64,000 bases of DNA from Acidobacteriota bacterium (GCA_021818585.1 JAKATU010000056.1:1-64000), one strand, 5' to 3'; counted from the first letter of the stretch, positions 51,980 through 61,344 are shown. Notes: generated by a model from the letters alone, not told the origin. A program made the numbers and translations.

Positions 51980-52936
51980 TCAGCGAGGCATATCGCGATG
52001 CTCGACCTTGATGGGGTAGCCATTCTTCTCAAGTCGATGCGCCATTTCTTCGGCGATCATGACCGAGCGATGCTGGCCGCCGGTGCAGCCAAAGGCGACG
52101 GTGAGGTAGCTTTTGCCTTCATGGATGTAATGCGGCAGCAGAAAGAGAAGCAGGTCTGTCACCTTGTCCAGAAACTCGCCGGTTTGCGCGAACTTGCATA
52201 CGTAATTGGCGACTTTGGGATCCTGCCCGGTGAGCGGGCGGAACTCGGGAATGAAATGCGGGTTCGGCAGGAAACGGACATCGAAGACCAGATCAGCCTC
52301 GATCGGCACGCCGTGCTTGTAGCCGAAGCTCATGGAAGAGATGAGCAACGTAGGAGCCGCGGCCTCCGTGGTGAAGCGATCGAGGATAAAGGCGCGCAGT
52401 TCGTGAACATTGAACTTGGAGGTGTCAATGACCATGTTGGCCATTTTGCGCAGCGGAGCGAGCATGCGGCGCTCGCTGGTGATGGCCCGGCTGACCTGCT
52501 CGTCCCTCCCCAGTGGATGAGGACGGCGGGTTTCTGAAAATCGGCGCATGATGACGGCGGTCGAAGCTTCCAGAAAGACTACCGTCGTCTTGATGGTGCG
52601 CTGGACCTCGCGCAGCATCTGCGGAAAACGCTTGATTCCCTCGCCTTCGCGCACGTCGACAACCAGCACGGCGCGGGTAATTTCAACGGATTGCTGCACC
52701 AGTTCCGCGAAGCGCGGAACCAGCTCAATGGGCAGATTATCGACCGCGTAGTATCCGAGATCCTCAAACGCCTTGAGCGCCGAGAGTTTGCCGGAGCCGG
52801 AAATACCGGTAAGGATGACGAGCTCGCGCGCGACGGTATGATTCTCCTGCTTGCCCGGGTTTTGAGCGCCGGGCTTTGCGGAGGAGCGTTTGGCTGGACG
52901 GGATGCCGCGGGATGCCGCTTTGAGGGCATGGGCAC
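51980..52936 (-). CDS. rapZ: RapZ-family RNase adapter / nucleotide-binding protein
   Basis: A 318-residue protein of the RapZ (YvcJ) family, which in Escherichia coli controls glucosamine-6-phosphate synthase through sRNA processing and in Bacillus is a GTPase-like protein. Residues 1-35 are basic and poorly conserved. The P-loop is GISGSGKLSALKAFEDLGYY (the last Walker A residue is Leu-Ser rather than the usual Ser/Thr) followed by AVDNLPIELVPRF. The C-terminal domain has SFGYKHGVPIEADLVFDVRFL and FGCTGGQHRSV, the hallmarks of the family. It is next to hpf and rpoN, as in the Proteobacterial rpoN cluster. ptsN is missing from that place. Confidence 0.94.
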   Translation of the reverse strand: MPMPSKRHPAASRPAKRSSAKPGAQNPGKQENHTVARELVILTGISGSGKLSALKAFEDLGYYAVDNLPIELVPRFAELVQQSVEITRAVLVVDVREGEGIKRFPQMLREVQRTIKTTVVFLEASTAVIMRRFSETRRPHPLGRDEQVSRAITSERRMLAPLRKMANMVIDTSKFNVHELRAFILDRFTTEAAAPTLLISSMSFGYKHGVPIEADLVFDVRFLPNPHFIPEFRPLTGQDPKVANYVCKFAQTGEFLDKVTDLLLFLLPHYIHEGKSYLTVAFGCTGGQHRSVMIAEEMAHRLEKNGYPIKVEHRDMPR

Positions 52937-52995
52937 ATCGTAGCATCGAAACCGTCCACCAGACGAAGGATTCAGCGTTGAATTTTTCCTGATGT

Positions 52996-53682
52996 TTATG
53001 GAGCTTCGATGAGCTCCATTTTGCCGTCCCGCTTTCGATGCAGAACGCAGAGTATACCGTCTCCGTCGCGCCGGAAGACGAATACGTCGCGGTCACGGAA
53101 CTCAGCTTCTTTTACAGCTTCTTCCAGCGTCATGGGACGCAGTGCGACCGAGTCGAGCGAGCGGACGATATGAGGCTCGATGACTGGACCAGCGGCGGGA
53201 AAACTGTGCACGGTAACGGGAATCACGGCTTTGGCGGCCCTGGCGAGGCCATTCTTCCCATTGTGCGTGGCTTTCGCCGGAGAGGGTGCATCGGCTTCGG
53301 CCGCGCTGCGGTCGGCGGTGCTGCGGAGAGCCGCGCCACGGTGCACGCGGGTGAGCTTGGGTTCAAGAGTGGTTTTTTCTACTTTGGGCAGGCGCTTGTT
53401 GGCAACGGCCTTCTGCTTTTGCCGCTTGGCCTGGGTTTCGGCTTTATCGAGCGCCATGCGCAGGGCAGCATTCATGGACGTAGCTTCGCCCACGCTGACG
53501 AGTTTTGAGCCGCGAATCCTGATGGTGATTTCTGCTGAGTAACGGTATTTTTCTGAGCCAAGGACGATGTGGGCGCTCAGATCCCGATCGAGAATTTTTT
53601 GAACTCGTTCCAGGCCTTCCTCACAAAGTTTGCGGTAAGCCTGCGTGACATGGACATTCCGTCCGGTGTACTCAATCTGCAT
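52996..53682 (-). CDS. hpf: long-form ribosome hibernation promoting factor
   Basis: A 228-residue ribosome-associated protein that inactivates and dimerises 70S ribosomes in starvation. N-terminal domain (MQIEYTGRNVHVTQAYRKL to about residue 95), a linker with many Ala/Lys/Pro residues of unusual length (about 60 residues from KRLPKVEKTTLEPK), and the C-terminal dimerisation domain (VRSLDSVALRPMTLEEAVKEA to the end). The long form with its own C-domain dimerises ribosomes without RMF. Start ATG 53682 follows GGAGG; an earlier ATG at 53712 lacks a site. It is directly downstream of rpoN, the classical arrangement. Confidence 0.95.
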   Translation of the reverse strand: MQIEYTGRNVHVTQAYRKLCEEGLERVQKILDRDLSAHIVLGSEKYRYSAEITIRIRGSKLVSVGEATSMNAALRMALDKAETQAKRQKQKAVANKRLPKVEKTTLEPKLTRVHRGAALRSTADRSAAEADAPSPAKATHNGKNGLARAAKAVIPVTVHSFPAAGPVIEPHIVRSLDSVALRPMTLEEAVKEAEFRDRDVFVFRRDGDGILCVLHRKRDGKMELIEAP

Positions 53683-53727
53683 TGCGGACCCTCCGTTGTC
53701 TGTTTGCATCAACGGTAATAAGTAGAG

Positions 53728-55443
53728 TCAGGCGCGAACCCGCCTCTGATGGGTGCTGGGTATCTGCATGTCTTCTCTGTATTTGGCGACCGTTCGCCGG
53801 GTGACGTGGATGCCCTGCGTTTCCAGCAACTGGGCAATCTGGTCATCGGTGAGCGGTTTGGCCGGATCTTCCTCCTCGATGAGTTTTTTGACTTTACGCT
53901 TGAGCAAGACAAGAGGCAAGCCCGAACCTTCGGGGCCGTTGACTCCTTCTGAGAAGAAGAAGCGCAGCTCAAAGACGCCCTGCGGGGTATGCACATATTT
54001 ATTCGAGACGGCACGGCTGACCGTAGAGGGGTGAACACCGATTTCTTCCGCCACTTCTTTAATCATCATCGGCCTCATATGTTCGATGCCGTGTTCGAGG
54101 AATTCGGTTTGCCGGCGGACGATAGCTTCGCAGGTGCGAAGGATGGTGTTCTTGCGCTGCTCAATGTTGCGCATGAGCTGGAGCGCGGAGCGGTACCGCT
54201 CCTTGACGTAATCGCGAACATCCTTTTCCGCGCCTTCCTTGTGCAGCAGGCGGCGGTACCCGTGGTTGAGGCGGAGCGTGGGCAGGTCCTCGTCGTTCAT
54301 CAGGACGACGAATTCCTCATCGCGCTTGATGAAGGCAACATCCGGCTCGATCAAACGCGCCTCGGAGCGGTTGTAGCGCTGGCCGGGGCGCGGGTCGAGC
54401 GTGCGGATGAAGTCGATAGCGCGCTGAGTCTCATCCACCGATCTGCCGACGGCTTTCGACAACTCGCGTGGATCGCGCTTCTGGAGCAGCAGCATGTGAC
54501 GGTCGAGGATCGCGGTTGCCGTCTCAAAAACAGCCATGCGCGCCAGGGTTGGGTCGTCTTCCGGCGATGCCGGCGAAGATTCGACCCGCGGCTCGGACTC
54601 TGCAACGTGCCCGTTGCGCTCTGTAGCAGCCGCGATATCAAAGGTGGCCTCGGCAGGCTCGGCTTGCGGAGCGACCGGCGTGCGTTCGCGCCCGTAAATC
54701 ATCTCAAACTCATGCCGTTGCGCCCCGACCTGGGCCAGCAGGCAGGAGCGAAGATCGGGCCATGCAATGCCTAACGGGTCAAGCTGACGGACCACATCCA
54801 GCCCAGCCGCGAGATGGGCGCGCGCGCGGTCAACCATGGCGGGCGGCAGTGCGGCGAGCGAGGCGGCATGATGTCCGTTGGCGATTGCAGGGGTTTCGGT
54901 TTCGGGCACGAGTTGCTCGCGCAGGTAGCCTTCGAGAAGCTCGTCATCGGGGACGGTCAGGTAGCCGTCCTCATTGAGGTTGCCGATGATGTACTCGGCT
55001 GCGTCGCGCACCGCGGTGATGAGGCTGAGCGAACCGAGCTGCCATTGCAGGTGGTCGCTGAGCGTGCTGGGCGCGGAGAGAAAATTTTCGATGGAGGGCT
55101 TTTCGCTGATTTCAAAGCTGTTGGGCGTGCGGAAACCGGGATCGAGATACTCCTGAAAGTAGGAGCCGAAGTCAATTTCGTCGAAGGGATCCTTCTTTTC
55201 GGGCTCGTCTTTGCGGGTCTCCAGCATGCGGTCGTGGTCTTCTTCGCGCTGGGCCACATCGTCGATGAGAGGAACGTTCTCTTCCATCTCCTCCAGAACC
55301 GGATTCTCACAGATTTCCGCCTGGATCATTTCTTTCAGCTCAATCTTGTTCAGCGCAAGGACGCTGACCATCTGCATGAGCCCCGGCGTAAGGATCTGTC
55401 GCTGGGCCACTTTCAGATTGAGTTTTGGTTGCAGTAAAGCCAT
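53728..55443 (-). CDS. rpoN: RNA polymerase sigma-54 factor
   Basis: A 571-residue sigma-54. Region I at the N-terminus (MALLQPKLNLKVAQRQILTP, with LxxGLMQMVSVLALNKIELKEMIQ) contacts activators. A linker rich in Asp and Glu (around 70-110 and 220-310) is long compared with the 480-residue E. coli protein. The DNA-binding part has VAEEIGVHPSTVSRAVSNKYVHTPQG (HTH) and ends with the RpoN box TRRTVAKYRE at residues 548-557 (one change from the ARRTVAKYRE consensus). Lies between lptB and hpf. No bEBP activator is in the window. Confidence 0.97.
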   Translation of the reverse strand: MALLQPKLNLKVAQRQILTPGLMQMVSVLALNKIELKEMIQAEICENPVLEEMEENVPLIDDVAQREEDHDRMLETRKDEPEKKDPFDEIDFGSYFQEYLDPGFRTPNSFEISEKPSIENFLSAPSTLSDHLQWQLGSLSLITAVRDAAEYIIGNLNEDGYLTVPDDELLEGYLREQLVPETETPAIANGHHAASLAALPPAMVDRARAHLAAGLDVVRQLDPLGIAWPDLRSCLLAQVGAQRHEFEMIYGRERTPVAPQAEPAEATFDIAAATERNGHVAESEPRVESSPASPEDDPTLARMAVFETATAILDRHMLLLQKRDPRELSKAVGRSVDETQRAIDFIRTLDPRPGQRYNRSEARLIEPDVAFIKRDEEFVVLMNDEDLPTLRLNHGYRRLLHKEGAEKDVRDYVKERYRSALQLMRNIEQRKNTILRTCEAIVRRQTEFLEHGIEHMRPMMIKEVAEEIGVHPSTVSRAVSNKYVHTPQGVFELRFFFSEGVNGPEGSGLPLVLLKRKVKKLIEEEDPAKPLTDDQIAQLLETQGIHVTRRTVAKYREDMQIPSTHQRRVRA

Positions 55444-55542
55444 TTCACTTCTTCTCAGCCGGGGGACTTGCCTCTGAGTTTACATGCTGACAGCCAGGAT
55501 GCGTGTGGGAATCCGGGGCCGAATATGACCTTGGAGATACTC

Positions 55543-56271
55543 TCAAGCGAGTGAAAAACCTTGCCCAAGGTAGACCCTGCGCACCTCCGGATCGCCGCCC
55601 AGTTCCTCCGGCGTACCGTGACGGAAAATCTCCCCTTCGTGAATGATGTAGGCGCGGTCGGTCACGGAGAGTGTTTCGCGAACGTTGTGATCGGTAATGA
55701 GTACACCAATACCCTGCGTCTTTAGGCCGGAGATAATGTCCTGTAAATCAAGAACGGCGATGGGGTCGATGCCGGAAAACGGCTCGTCGAGGAGGATGAA
55801 GTTGGGCTGGATGCAGAGGCAGCGTGCGATCTCCACGCGGCGGCGCTCGCCGCCCGAGAGCGCGTAACCGAGTGTCTTGCGAATGTGGCCAAGATTAAGC
55901 TGATCGATGAGCTTTTCCGTGCGGGCGCGGCGGGTTTCCTGTGGCAGGGGCTGAGCCTCCAGCACGGCCAGAATATTCTCTTCCACAGTGAGCTTGCGGA
56001 AGACGGACGGCTCCTGCGGCAGGTAGCTGATGCCGTATTTGCGGGCGCGCATGTACATGGGCACGCGGGTGATATCTTCACCATCGACAAAGACGCGGCC
56101 CGAGTCTGGCTGAATAAGGCCGACGGTGATGTAGAAGCTGGTGGTTTTCCCCGCGCCATTGGGCCCGAGCAGGCCGACGACTTCGCCCCCAAAGACTTCA
56201 ACACTGACACCGCGGATTACCTGCCTGCCTTTGTATGCTTTCGTGATGTGGTCCGTGTAAAGCCTGTGCAT
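55543..56271 (-). CDS. lptB: LptB, LPS export ATPase
   Basis: A 242-residue soluble ATPase that powers lipopolysaccharide extraction with LptF and LptG. Walker [10 protein letters not shown] near residue 37, signature [13 protein letters not shown], Walker [14 protein letters not shown], and the LptB-typical regions [29 protein letters not shown] and DHNVRETL. Length is standard. Its ATG immediately follows the LptC/LptA stop (0 bp), so they are translationally coupled. lptF, lptG and lptD are not in the window. Confidence 0.97.
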   Translation of the reverse strand: MHRLYTDHITKAYKGRQVIRGVSVEVFGGEVVGLLGPNGAGKTTSFYITVGLIQPDSGRVFVDGEDITRVPMYMRARKYGISYLPQEPSVFRKLTVEENILAVLEAQPLPQETRRARTEKLIDQLNLGHIRKTLGYALSGGERRRVEIARCLCIQPNFILLDEPFSGIDPIAVLDLQDIISGLKTQGIGVLITDHNVRETLSVTDRAYIIHEGEIFRHGTPEELGGDPEVRRVYLGQGFSLA

Positions 56272-58611
56272 TTACTTCGGGATGCTGGTCACAGTGACCG
56301 CGCGTCCCTCACCCCCGTTGACCTCGACGCTATCATTCCGATTATTGAAAATCAACGCCGCGCCCGTGGTCCGTCCATGCACGCGGTCCGTAAGGTACGG
56401 CAGCGCGCCGGGTCGTCCGGTGAGGACGTACCGCTCGTCACTGGCGGTATAGACCAGTCTGGTTCCCACGGCGCGGCGGCCGGGCTGGGTGAGCGTGACG
56501 CCGCCGGTAGCGGTCATCCGCTGGAGCCGGGTGGGCTGATGATCGGCAGCCGGAGCAATCTGCATTATGATGTTGGCGGCCTGCATTCTGCCAAAGCTGT
56601 CCACCGCCGCAACGTGCCCGTGGAAGTCGGCCTGATGCGATTTGTCGGAGTACGTGAGCGAGTCACTGGCGACGCGCACCAGTCCAGGGGGAGATTTGGA
56701 GCCGATTACGGCTGCGAAGGCAGCGATCACGGCGTCCGTTCCGTGGCCGGAGGCCAGCAGCTGCTGTGGACTGCGGCGGAGTTCGATAACCGGCGCAGAA
56801 ACGGAATTGCCGCCCTGCCACAGGCGAGCCGGATGACCGGAAGAACCGTAAAAGCTGGCCTGCCCCCTGGCGGACGAGAACCATGCGTGCGATGCGATAA
56901 CGTGCGTGGCTCCCTTGCCGCCAAGTTGCGGCAGCGAGCCGTTTGCGGATGCCGCCGAGGGTTCCCGGTAGGTGGCTTTGACGTTGCCGATGGCGGAGGC
57001 GTCGCCTGTGGCGCGGTGATAATCAATGGCGTCCGCGGAAAGATCGAGCGCGCCTGTCTCCTGGAGTCGGGGATTGCCGCGCAGATGAAGCACCTGGTCC
57101 ACTGCCGAATATTGAGCCTGATCGGCCCATGCCATGACCGGCCCTTGTGACTTGCGGGCATTGCGGGCGGGCGTTTGCTGCATCACGACGTGGCCATCCT
57201 CCACTGCGGAGACAAGCTGGGCAGCCGCGTGGCGCGGTTGAGGCGCAAAGGTGAGATGAAGCGAGTCACTGTGCGTGGTGTTGAGCGAACCATCCTTGCC
57301 GAGGCTCGTAATTTCGGCCTGGCCGATGGCGTTCATGGTTTGCAGGGTGCGGCCATTCGCCAGCGTGGCGACTACTTCATTGGCACGCACGGTGGTTTGC
57401 TGCGGCGGCTGATGTGTGTAGGTCGTCCGCATGGTGGCGACGGCATTCTGCTGCACGATGATGGTGGTTGGAACACTTTTCGTTCCGTTCGCGGCGGGAG
57501 CAAAGGCTACATCGGCCTGCCCGCCGCTGATGTGGCGCGTCGAGACGGCTTTGGGATCGCCCGGAGCGCCGTGAATCTGCTGGGTAAACTGCACGGACTG
57601 ATCAAAGAGCGCATGCCGCAGCCAGGAGTGGCCGGCATGACCCGGCACAGCCGCAAAGCTGAGATGCGCCTGCTGCGCGGAGCCTTGCATCGTTTCCTGC
57701 GCGGAGTGGCCGGCATATTGCACGCCGCCGGTGAGCACGGCAGTCTGCGGCTGATTACTGCCGGAGAGTGCGATTTGCGCCGTTTGTGCCGTGATCGTAG
57801 CGCCGGTGGCGGAGGTCATCCGAACATGGCCCTGAGCGACGATGTGATCGGCCGAACCGTCAGGCCGGAAGTAAAGCTGGGCCTGTGCTGCCGATGTGGC
57901 TTGCTGGCCGTTCTGGATGACCGGCGCGGACAGCGTCGCCTGATTCTTGTCTCGCTGGAAACTCAGGTGAGCGGCGTGGATGACCGTGGCCGAAGTGCCG
58001 CTGGATTTGCCCGGCTGCATCTGCAGATAGACCTGCTGCTCCAGCACAAAGAGGCCGGTTTTGGAGTTGTAATTCGCGCCTGTGGCGTGGCCGGAGCCCT
58101 GCGGCAGCGAGAATTCCGTGTACTGGCTGGTCTCGGCTAGGCCGGTTTTGGAGTCGTACGTGAGCTGGCTGGTCTGGACGTGAATGGGCCGCTGCGCTTT
58201 TCCCTGCCCTTTCTGCGATGGGCTTTCAAGATCGATCTCCACCTTGCCCTGGCTGCTGGCAATGCCGGTCTTGCGGTTGTATTCAAACTCGGCGCCGTAG
58301 ATGCGGTCGGCGCGATGACTGCCCGGAGGGCCATACAGCGTAATGGAAACATTGTGCAGCTCGGCCTTGTCATTCTTGAAGCTCATGAGGCGCGAGGCGT
58401 GAATGGTGAACAGCGTATGCCCGTGACTCGACTGCGAGTAGGTGAACTCCGACGCGGTCTGCTGGATGTTCACGCCGAGCTTGTGCGGCAGGTTTTGAAC
58501 GATGTGGCGATACTGGAAGCCGCTCCAGAGAAAAAAGCCGGCGAGCACCGCAATCAGCAATGACGCAGCGATGAGTATCCACAGCCGCAGTCGTTCGACG
58601 GTCACTCGCAT
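56272..58611 (-). CDS. LptC-LptA fusion-like LPS transport protein with repeated OstA-like domains
   Basis: A 779-residue protein anchored by one N-terminal transmembrane helix (residues 11-31, LWILIAASLLIAVLAGFFLW), followed by a periplasmic beta-rich part. The first 150 residues have the LptC layout (YRHIVQNLPHKLGVNIQQTASEFTYSQ, then IHASRLMSFKNDKAELHNVSITLYG). After it come many OstA/LptA-like jelly-roll repeats, each with short beta strands and motifs such as ADRIYGAEFEYN, AHLSFQRDKNQATLSAPVIQ, ANEVVATLANGRTL. At 779 residues it is far longer than LptC (190) plus LptA (185). It probably makes a membrane-anchored LPS bridge by itself. It overlaps no other gene and is directly joined to lptB. 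Confidence 0.85.
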   Translation of the reverse strand: MRVTVERLRLWILIAASLLIAVLAGFFLWSGFQYRHIVQNLPHKLGVNIQQTASEFTYSQSSHGHTLFTIHASRLMSFKNDKAELHNVSITLYGPPGSHRADRIYGAEFEYNRKTGIASSQGKVEIDLESPSQKGQGKAQRPIHVQTSQLTYDSKTGLAETSQYTEFSLPQGSGHATGANYNSKTGLFVLEQQVYLQMQPGKSSGTSATVIHAAHLSFQRDKNQATLSAPVIQNGQQATSAAQAQLYFRPDGSADHIVAQGHVRMTSATGATITAQTAQIALSGSNQPQTAVLTGGVQYAGHSAQETMQGSAQQAHLSFAAVPGHAGHSWLRHALFDQSVQFTQQIHGAPGDPKAVSTRHISGGQADVAFAPAANGTKSVPTTIIVQQNAVATMRTTYTHQPPQQTTVRANEVVATLANGRTLQTMNAIGQAEITSLGKDGSLNTTHSDSLHLTFAPQPRHAAAQLVSAVEDGHVVMQQTPARNARKSQGPVMAWADQAQYSAVDQVLHLRGNPRLQETGALDLSADAIDYHRATGDASAIGNVKATYREPSAASANGSLPQLGGKGATHVIASHAWFSSARGQASFYGSSGHPARLWQGGNSVSAPVIELRRSPQQLLASGHGTDAVIAAFAAVIGSKSPPGLVRVASDSLTYSDKSHQADFHGHVAAVDSFGRMQAANIIMQIAPAADHQPTRLQRMTATGGVTLTQPGRRAVGTRLVYTASDERYVLTGRPGALPYLTDRVHGRTTGAALIFNNRNDSVEVNGGEGRAVTVTSIPK

Positions 58612-58624
58612 CTATTATATTTTC

Positions 58625-59179
58625 TCACTTTGCAGCAGCGGCCGGGGCCTCGCGCAGCGCAAGCAGCAGCTTGGCCGTGGTAACCAGCTGGCCCGTATGG
58701 CGGAGAGTATGGTCGGCACAATGCACCAGCAGTCCCCCGACGCTGGTGGGCAGCGCCTTGCGGCCGACGCCGCGGAACTGCTCGAAGTCCGCGGTGGCCA
58801 GCGCGCGAACCCGCAACGCGGCCTCCTCGCAGGCCATGGCCAGCTCCTGAAAAAGCGCTTCCTTGCTGGCTCCGGGCTCGAGTTCCACTTTGAGCGCGGC
58901 CATCTGCGTTACGTCCAACTGGTTGCCCTCGGCGTAAGTGAGCAGGCGGTCGAGGCTGCGGCCAATGTGGCGAATGTGGAAGGCAGCGGGAGTCATGCCG
59001 AAGGGCTGCGCGTGGAGTTCTTCGGTGGTGAGCTCCGCGCACCAGCGCTGCGCGTCCTCCTGTGCTGTCTCTATGGCATGCAGAACAGCGCGGGCCACGG
59101 CGGGCACTTCGGTCAGCGAACCGCGCAGCCACGGCTCAAGATTGGGTCTGGGATTGGAATTCGAAGGATGGTCCTGCAT
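58625..59179 (-). CDS. DinB-family (DUF664-like) protein
   Basis: A 184-residue four-helix-bundle protein. His residues suited to a metal site are in HIRHIGRSLDRLLTYAEG, near residue 70, and in HCADHTLRHTGQL near the C-terminus, which is the DinB_2 pattern of a divalent-metal-binding bundle. Related proteins include thiol-dependent isomerases and damage-inducible proteins; the activity is not predictable. The start ATG 59179 follows AGGGGA; a longer frame to 59242 has no site. It is 13 bp upstream of the LptC/LptA gene on the same strand. Confidence 0.85.
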   Translation of the reverse strand: MQDHPSNSNPRPNLEPWLRGSLTEVPAVARAVLHAIETAQEDAQRWCAELTTEELHAQPFGMTPAAFHIRHIGRSLDRLLTYAEGNQLDVTQMAALKVELEPGASKEALFQELAMACEEAALRVRALATADFEQFRGVGRKALPTSVGGLLVHCADHTLRHTGQLVTTAKLLLALREAPAAAAK

Positions 59180-59266
59180 AAGATGTTCCCCTGAGACGGC
59201 AAAGCAGAAGGAAATAGAATGCCGAGGCCTGAGCCTCGGCATTGTGCTTAGTGTAACGCGTTGATC

Positions 59267-60115
59267 TTACTCCGCGGCAGGCATCTCAGGGAGCGGAGTC
59301 GAAGCCGCCGCGCCCTTTACGCGCACCACGGTAATTTTGGTAAAGCCTTCCTTAAAGCTGGGCGGACGAAGCCGCTCGGCCATCTTGTGCATGATCTCGT
59401 CGTTGACGACGCGTTCGCGGCGGCTGTTGCGCTGCATGCAGACCTCCAGCGGAACGTCGAAGAAGACGGCCTGTACCTCGTAGCCGAAGCTCTTCGCCAT
59501 TTTGATCCACTGGCGGCGTTCATGCGGCGAAAGGTTCGTCGCGTCCACGTAATTCCACGGCATCTTGGCGATCAGGCGCGCGCGTAAAAGCGAGCGCAGC
59601 GTCGAAAAGACCAGCCCCTGGTAGCGCTGTTCCGTGATGTCGTCAAAGAGAATGGACCGCAGCATATCGCTCGAGAGCGGCTGCACTCCACGACGTTTGA
59701 ACCAGGTGGTCTTGCCTGATCCGGGCAGTCCAATCGCCAGCACGACGTAGCCCCGCAGCCCCTGCGCAGAGCCTGCCTGCGTTGCGGCCTGTACTTCCGG
59801 CGGAGGGATCGACGGGGATTCAGGCTGGGTTTCCACAACCAGTTTGCCGGTTTCCGGAGCTTCTTCCACTTCGGCGGCGGCTTCCGACTGTGCAGTAACG
59901 GGCTCTTCTACTTCCGGTTCGTGCGAAAGAGCGAGCGCTGCGTGTGCCGGTTCAGCGTGGGATTCCGTTGATTTTGTGCCTTCTTCAAGATAGGAAGGGC
60001 TAAGGGGCGCCGGCCCTGAGGACGGCAACTCCTGTCCGATTTTGCCTGTGGACTCGGAGAGATTCGGTCCACGCTTCGAGCGTCTTCTCATGCGTTCGCG
60101 CATCCATTCACGCAT
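59267..60115 (-). CDS. P-loop kinase (zeta-toxin/polynucleotide-kinase-like)
   Basis: A 282-residue protein with two parts. Residues 1-115 are low-complexity: an Arg-rich start (MREWMRERMRRRSKRGPN) and a Glu/Pro/Ala-rich stretch that should be disordered. Residues 120-282 hold an ATPase/kinase domain with Walker A GLPGSGKTTW (129-138), an Asp-based second region (SSDMLRSILFDD), a VDATNLSPHERR motif and RRERVVNDEIMHKM, like proteins annotated as AAA-type or predicted kinases (zeta toxin group). No partner antitoxin is nearby, so a toxin role is unlikely. It is the first gene of the minus-strand run and divergent from gap. Confidence 0.8.
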   Translation of the reverse strand: MREWMRERMRRRSKRGPNLSESTGKIGQELPSSGPAPLSPSYLEEGTKSTESHAEPAHAALALSHEPEVEEPVTAQSEAAAEVEEAPETGKLVVETQPESPSIPPPEVQAATQAGSAQGLRGYVVLAIGLPGSGKTTWFKRRGVQPLSSDMLRSILFDDITEQRYQGLVFSTLRSLLRARLIAKMPWNYVDATNLSPHERRQWIKMAKSFGYEVQAVFFDVPLEVCMQRNSRRERVVNDEIMHKMAERLRPPSFKEGFTKITVVRVKGAAASTPLPEMPAAE

Positions 60116-60339
60116 AGTCTTTATAGTTGAGGATGTAACACACTCGGCAGGTCATCGCAAACGGTTGGGCCGGGCAGCGAACAAACTAAGGCAAGTTTGG
60201 CGCTGCGAGCCCCGGTTGCGCCCAACAAGAAAATCCCCACAATGCTAGCATCAAATATGGTGGACGAAACGGCGTCGCTCGCCACCGGTTGTGTATCCAT
60301 AAGCACGCCTCTAGCAATCCATAAGGAGAGAGAATTTCC

Positions 60340-61344
60340 ATGGCAGTGAAGGTTGGAATCAACGGTTTTGGCCGCATCGGCCGTAATGTTCTGCGCGCAT
60401 CCCTGGGCAATCCCGACATCGAAGTTGTGGCCGTCAACGACCTGACGAGCCCCGCGACGCTGGCGCACCTGCTCAAGTACGACTCGATTCTTGGCAACCT
60501 GAAGTCCGATGTCACCGCGACCGAAGATTCGATTTCGATCGACGGCAAGACCCTCAAGGTATTCGCTGAGAAGGATCCCGCGAAGCTGCCCTGGGAGTCC
60601 GTGGGCGCACAGATCGTGGTCGAGTCCACCGGCCGCTTTACCGACGCCACCGTGGCCAAGAGCCACCTCGGCAACACGGTGAAGAAGGTCATCATTTCCG
60701 CACCGGCCTCCAACGAGGATCTGACGGTGGTTCTGGGCGTCAACGAAGACAAGTACGACGCGGCGAAGCACAACATCATTTCCAACGCGTCCTGCACCAC
60801 GAACTGCCTCGCGCCGCTCGTGAAGGTAATGCACGAGAACTTTGGACTGGTCACCGGCATCATGACCACCATCCACAGCTACACCAACGACCAGGTCATC
60901 CTGGACTTCCCGCACAAGGACCTGCGCCGCGCCCGCGCTGCCGCCATCAACATGATCCCCAGCTCCACCGGCGCCGCCAAGGCCCTCAAGCTGGTTATTC
61001 CCGAGATGGCAGGCAAGCTGGACGGCTTTGCGATCCGCGTCCCAACGCCGAACGTTTCGGTGGTCGACCTGACCTTTACTGCCGAGAAGCCGGTCAGCGT
61101 GGCGGCGGTGAACAAGGCAGTTGAGGAAGCCTCCAAGGGCGCACTCAAGGGCATCCTTGGCTACGAGACCGCTCCGCTGGTTTCGAGCGACTTCAAGGGC
61201 GACCCGCGCTCCTCGATTTTTGACGCGGAGCTGACCAAGGTTCTTGGCCAGTCGGTCAAGGTCATCAGCTGGTACGACAACGAGTGGGGCTATTCGAACC
61301 GCGTGAAAGACCTCATTCTCTTCCTGGCCAAGAAGGGTCTGTAA
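60340..61344 (+). CDS. gap: glyceraldehyde-3-phosphate dehydrogenase
   Basis: 334-residue phosphorylating GAPDH of glycolysis, making 1,3-bisphosphoglycerate. N-terminal Rossmann motif GINGFGRIGRNV, Asp34 in AVNDL (NAD preference), catalytic Cys152 in SNASCTTNCLAP, and substrate residues in the stretch TIHSYTNDQ. The C-terminal catalytic region has SWYDNEWGYSNR. The ATG follows AAGGAGAG. First gene of the lower-glycolysis group gap, RidA, pgk, tpiA. Confidence 0.98.
   Translation: MAVKVGINGFGRIGRNVLRASLGNPDIEVVAVNDLTSPATLAHLLKYDSILGNLKSDVTATEDSISIDGKTLKVFAEKDPAKLPWESVGAQIVVESTGRFTDATVAKSHLGNTVKKVIISAPASNEDLTVVLGVNEDKYDAAKHNIISNASCTTNCLAPLVKVMHENFGLVTGIMTTIHSYTNDQVILDFPHKDLRRARAAAINMIPSSTGAAKALKLVIPEMAGKLDGFAIRVPTPNVSVVDLTFTAEKPVSVAAVNKAVEEASKGALKGILGYETAPLVSSDFKGDPRSSIFDAELTKVLGQSVKVISWYDNEWGYSNRVKDLILFLAKKGL

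Noticed and set aside
59267-60115. Zeta toxin of a toxin-antitoxin pair
   Set aside because: No antitoxin-like small gene adjoins, and the neighbourhood is housekeeping; only the fold family is similar.
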